A stretch of 64,000 nucleotides of DNA, from positions 62,001-126,000 of the forward strand of contig NZ_FPAA01000002.1 of NCBI RefSeq assembly GCF_900116235.1. Reading direction: 5' to 3'. Positions 49,101 through 55,100 of this stretch are shown here, one piece after another. Numbering within the stretch: position 1 is the first letter of the stretch; each line of letters opens with the position of its first letter. The position numbers and the translations under genes are program-made. This DNA comes from Marininema halotolerans (GTDB lineage Bacteria; Bacillota; Bacilli; Thermoactinomycetales; DSM-45169). Under the pieces are notes generated by a model. The model was not told the DNA's origin. It worked only from the letters and a program-made list of their open reading frames with translations, and did no database searches.

Positions 49101-52100
49101 TCCGTCTGGGCTGCCCCATTGGGTGCGGTAATACCATTGGTTTTGCCATCATAGTTGATCCCGCTGCCCCGGATCACTGCATGAATGGGATCCTTGTCCA
49201 TCATGGCTTTGGACAGCGGCTTTAACACCACCGCGGTAACCGCTTCCCCTGGCACCATCCCGTTGGCGCGTTTATCAAAGGCATAGCAGAACCCATCTTC
49301 CGAGAACATTCCCGCTTGATCAATTCCTTCTAATGTCTCTGTGGATAGAATCAGGTTGACTCCTGCAGCAATCGCGGTTTCACATTCCCCGTTTCGTAAG
49401 CTCTGACACGCTTGATGAGCCGCCACCAATCCAGAGGAACACGCTGTATCGATGGAGAGAACAGGTCCCGATAAGTTAAGGAAATAAGCTAACCGCGCTG
49501 CCAAAATCGCATCATTGTTCGCGGTAATACTCCCCTCATCCTTAACCAACTTTTGATAGTCCCCCTGTTCAACACCGACAAACATGCCGATGCGACCCTT
49601 CTCAATCTGCGTCGATCCGATACCCGCATCTTCTAAGGCGTTCCAGGATTCCTGGAGTAGCAATCGTTGCCGAGGGTCCATCGTGATGGCTTCCTTTGGC
49701 GAAATCCCGAAGAACATCGGATCAAATTCAGCCACTTCGGGAATCCAGCCACCCTTCCAGCGACGCTGTTTTTCCTCTGGAAAGCGAGTCGTAGGGTGAT
49801 CCGTTACCAGGTTTCGCCCCTCAGCGAGATGAGTCCACAATTCATCAATGTTGCGCGCCCCAGGGAAACGCCCACTCATCCCGATAATCGCTATCGGTTC
49901 AGGAACGCGTACACGATCCTCATACTTATCTTCCGATGATTGAGTGGACCATGCTGAATGGTGTGCCTCATACGGAGCTTTTTCTTCAATGGACTGTTGA
50001 ACAAGTGGACCCCTCGATGAAGCCAGAGAATCTTGTTCAACCTTCGAAGAAACGTGTGGCTCGATCGCCTCACCATATAACATCGCAACGGCATCTGCAT
50101 GTGCTGTAAGTAAATAAGACGTCACTTGAGCGAGCGAGGTATGTTCATAAAACACTGCCGGGGTAATCTCGATGGCGAAATGATCGGCAAGCTGTTCTGC
50201 AAAAGCCATTAAACTGAGAGAATCAAAACCGAACTCAGTCAGATTCACCCTACGATCAAGCCTCTCTCGCCCTACTTTTAAAAGACGACTTACCTGATCA
50301 GTGATAACCCATTCCACACACTGTTCTGTACTCCATCCCTTCATTTCTGGTGTACGCCCCGCCCCTGGAAGCCGCTTACAATGCTCTTCGGTAATAGCAG
50401 GTGCTTCTTCGGGGAGAAGGGATTCTTCTTGATCGAGTCCTAAAAAGCGGTATACACGATGCGGTTGGCCAACCAAAACCAGGGGTGCCTCCTCGGAAGC
50501 AGCGATGAACTGTTCAAAGAAAGCAAGTCCATCCTCTGCCTCTAAAAACCGCTGTCCACTTGCCTGAAGATACATCGAGTCGTTATCATGTCCCATGCGA
50601 CCCTCTCGCCATAGGGGCCACTGAACCGCAACGGTTTTCCCTCGTCGCTCTCCACTCGCACACTTCTCATTTCTCTCGTTTGCAAACGCCGTAAGGAAGC
50701 AATTGCCCATTGCATAATCGCCACTTCCAAAATCTCCGAGAATTGCAGAGGAAGATGAGAAGAGGCAGAAAAAATCAAGGGCTTCCTCAGCCAATAGGGC
50801 ATCGACAATCTGAGTCCCCTGGATTTTGGGGTCAAGTACCTGATGATACTCCGCCTTCGTTTTTTCACTGAGCACCTGTTTCCCAAGCACACCCGCGGCA
50901 TGAATCACACCATGGATTGAACCCAACTCCTGACGTGCCTTAACCAAACCCGTGCGCATCCCTTCGATGTCACACACATCCGCTTGAAAATAGTGCACAT
51001 GGCTGCCCAACGCTTCCAGAGACCCTAAACGTTCCTGCATCTCTTTCGTGAGCGCAGTACGACCCGTAAGTATCAGGTTGGCCTTGTAATTTTTCGCTAG
51101 ATAGTGGGCGAACAGCCACCCTAGACCGCCGCCACCCCCCGTAATTAGGTAGGTCCCTCTTTTTTTCAGCAGGCTCTTCTGCACAGGTACTTCCAACTGG
51201 GAGATCCGGCGTACATATCGAGTACCCCTAGAATAAAGAACACTTTTTCCGCTTGGGTTAATCAGCTCCTGCCACACACGCGGAACCCACTCATTCATAT
51301 CGACATGAGATAACGGAGATGTAGTCGATTCACCGATCAGTAGACTCATATGGGTTTTTGGGAGCACCATCTGAAGCGATCGCTCCAAACCGATCCAGGA
51401 TTCCAGATAAGTCTGCTCACTCCGTTGCGTAAAAGCGCCTGCCAAAAGGAGACGCTTCGGCCGTACCCCCGCAGCAATCATGCCCTGAAACCATGCAAGC
51501 AGGGTATCATAATCCTTGACTCGTTTTTTCTCCTCCAGCGGCCATAAATAAGCGATTGCATCGATCTCTCCATTGGCCTCTTGAATTCTTTCAAAAACAG
51601 CCTGATAACTAGGAGCCTCCCCACCGTCAACATCATAGACCGAGGAATCGAGTGCTCGATTTTCGCTATGACCCCCTTTTGCTATAAATACCACACTCGT
51701 CTCAGGGGATAATGCTTGAATCCCTTGTCGCAGGGCTTCTTGTTGCTCTGCATTTGAGAGGAAACAAACGAGCTTCTGAGGGTAAGCACTCTCTCCCACG
51801 ATGTCCGTCAACTGTTCTTTCCATTTTTCTGCAAAAACCATTTTCTTAACTGAATGATCCTTCGTGAAGTCAGTTCGAGTGGAGGAGTTCTCCATTAATG
51901 AAGCAGGTTTGGAGTCAATTGAACCGATGGGAGATATGGATACGACCGTCTCGTTTCCTTGAGGGAATTCAACGGATGAGATCCCATCCGGCTGATGAAT
52001 CGGTTTCCCCTCTACCCAATAACGCTCCTTTGCAAAGGGATACGTTGGTAGGGGCATTCTTGAGTATCCTTTATCAGCAAACAAGTTCCCATAGGATAGC

Positions 52101-55100
52101 TCAACCCCTTGCACGTAAAGATCCGCGATTGCGGACAATTGTTCCCGATACTCTTCCGCATTCTGTAAGGTTTGACAATCATCAATCCATTGATTGCCAT
52201 ACCGCTTTAAGGATGGACGCTTGCTTAAGGGATTTCCGATGCTATCCGCCACAAAAACCTGGGATGCCTCTCCCTTTTTCAACCACGTCATTAATTGCGA
52301 TACAAGGCTTTGGATATTTTCTGTTACACAGGCTAAACGCTCCTTCATATGCTTACGACCCAGCATCAAGGTAAAGCTCATATTGCCAAGATCCGCACTT
52401 GGATTCTTTTTACAAAAAGTGATTAACTGTTTTGCCTGTTGTCGCAACTGTTCAGATGTTTGTGCGGATAATGGGATGAAATACACGGGTTTCTCTGGTG
52501 ATTTTTTCTGTTGCGTGGGAGCTTCTTCGATGACCATGTGTGCATTGGTTCCACTGGCTCCAAAAGCACTTAATGCTGCCAATCGTTTTTCTCCTGGAGC
52601 AGTTTCCCAGGACTTTAAGCGGGTATTGACATAGAAAGGACTTCCTTCCATATGGATATTCTCATTTCCTGACTCAAAATGAAGAGCAGGAGGAATTTGC
52701 CTATATTTTAAGGACAACAGGACCTTAATCAGGCCAGTAATCCCTGCAGCAATTTGCGTATGTCCAAGGTTTGTCTTAATGGACCCGATTGCACAATACC
52801 CTTCCTGATCGGTATCCTGACGAAATGCCCGACTCAGCGCATGAAATTCAATAGGGTCTCCAAGCTTTGTCCCGGTCCCATGAGCCTCTACCATCTGAAT
52901 ATCTGCGGCATCGATACCAAATTTCTCGTAGATTTTCCTTATCAATCGCTCCTGGGAACGAAGACTGGGAGCGGTGATCCCATTCGTCGTTCCATCCTGG
53001 TTAATTCCGGAGCCTTTGATCACACCATAGATATGATCGTGATCCCTTACGGCATCCGACAATCGTTTAAGCACGACCACTCCCGCCGCTTCCCCTGGCA
53101 CCATCCCATCGGCACGTTCATCAAAGGTATAACAACGCCCCGAAGGCGACAGCATCCCTGCTCGATCGGCCCCTTGATAAAAATCAGGGGTCGATTGAAT
53201 AAAAATCCCACCTGCTAGGGCCATATCTGTTTCCTTCATCCATAAGCCCTGACAGGCTAGATGAACCGCTACTAACGAACTCGAACAAGCACTATCTACC
53301 GAAATAGCGGGTCCCTGTAAATCCAAGTGGTACGCGATGCGGGCAGGAATTAAAGAGACCAGATTCCCCCAGAAAGATTGAGGGGGTGCTTGATCATCAA
53401 TCAATTGTTGATAATTTCCTTGATCACACCCTACATAGACGCCACAATCGCGCCCCTTTGCTCCTGTTGCGTACCCAGCATCCTCTAATGCTTTCCATGA
53501 CTCCTCAAGAAAAATCCGTTGTTGCGGATCCATGTATTCCGCTTCGGTGCCTGAGATATTAAAAAAGAGTGGATCAAACTGATCAATTCGCTCTAGCAAA
53601 CTTCCATGTTTACAATAAGGTTGATTATTATCGTAATACTTTGATAAATCCCACCGTGTAACCTTTTCAACCAAATCCCTACCATTTTCTAAGTGCTCCC
53701 ATAACTCATCCACATTGTTTGATTGTGCAAATCGACCACTCATGCCAATAATCGCAATCGGTTCGGAGGCTAACGATTGCAGATCCCTTTTAGAATCTTC
53801 TACGGGAACAGGTTGGCCAATCGCCTTCTGATCCCCGTGTTCATCAGTTCTTGACGATGCCAGCAAGCGGTTATTTTCCCCAACAACCACGGCGATTTCA
53901 TCTGGATATTCGCATAGGATGTAAGCAGCCAGTTGTTGAACCGAACTATAGTCAAAAAGAATGATGGTTTCCATATTGACTTGGAACCTCTCATTCAGGC
54001 TACGTACCAATCTGACTCCGGTAATCGAATCCACTCCAAAATCGCGGAAAGATGATTCCTCATCAACCATCTCTTTGGCTACATTTAATGCTTTGGACAA
54101 CTCAGCAACGATCTCACCTTTCACGTAATCCAAGGTTTCTGAATCTCGATCATCCCCAGCGGTTCTCCCATGATGGCTTATTGATACGATTTGCTGATCG
54201 ACTTCTTTGTCCAATGTTCCTTTAGTCGGTTGCAAAATGTGTTGAATCACACCATCACTCTCGGCTACGATAATCTGTTGTCCCCATGAATGGGTTTCTT
54301 CTACAGGGAAACCAACCGTGCTGAAACCTTTCTCATAAAGAACAGATTTCCATGAATGGGGAGAAAGTGCCGGACAACCTTCCCTCCGTAACTCAGGATC
54401 TTCGTACAGCCACCACCCCTCCAAAAGACCAAAGGTCAAATGAAGAAATAAGGAATTTCCACTGATCTCATTCAATAAAAGGAGTCCTTGATTCTTTAAA
54501 AGAGACTTGGCATGTTCCAGGGTGGTTCGCATGCTTTGGGTAGCATGCAATACATTCGTTGCAATAACGAAGTCAAATTTACCGATATCCATGCCTTGTT
54601 CGATCATTGGCTTTTCTATGTCCAATAGACGGTAGGTTACATAGGGATACTGGTTGCCAAATTTCTCCTCCGCATGCATGAGGAACGACTTTGAAAGATC
54701 CGTATAACAATATTCTTGAATCTGTTCTTGATAGGGTTGAAGCCGCTTCAATATCACCGCACTGGTTCCACCCGTACCTGCACCAATTTCAATGCAGCGA
54801 ATTTTTGCAAAAGGATCTTGTTGCAGACGCTTCTCCACATCAGCCACTAACTGATCGGCAAGAACCTCATTAAAGTAATCGGCTACAGGATTCCCATTAT
54901 AGATCCCCTCAACTAGCTCCATCGAAGAATTGGGAAACATCATATCCGTAGCCAACTTCTTACCCGTAATAATCTCAGGTAATTCTCGTAACATCGTCTC
55001 TGCTAGAATCGCCTGCGCTCTTGTATCCTGATCATTAAGCCAACGGACTTTGGATCGATCCCACTCCGCCCACAGCTCCTCTGGCTCAATGTGTTCATCG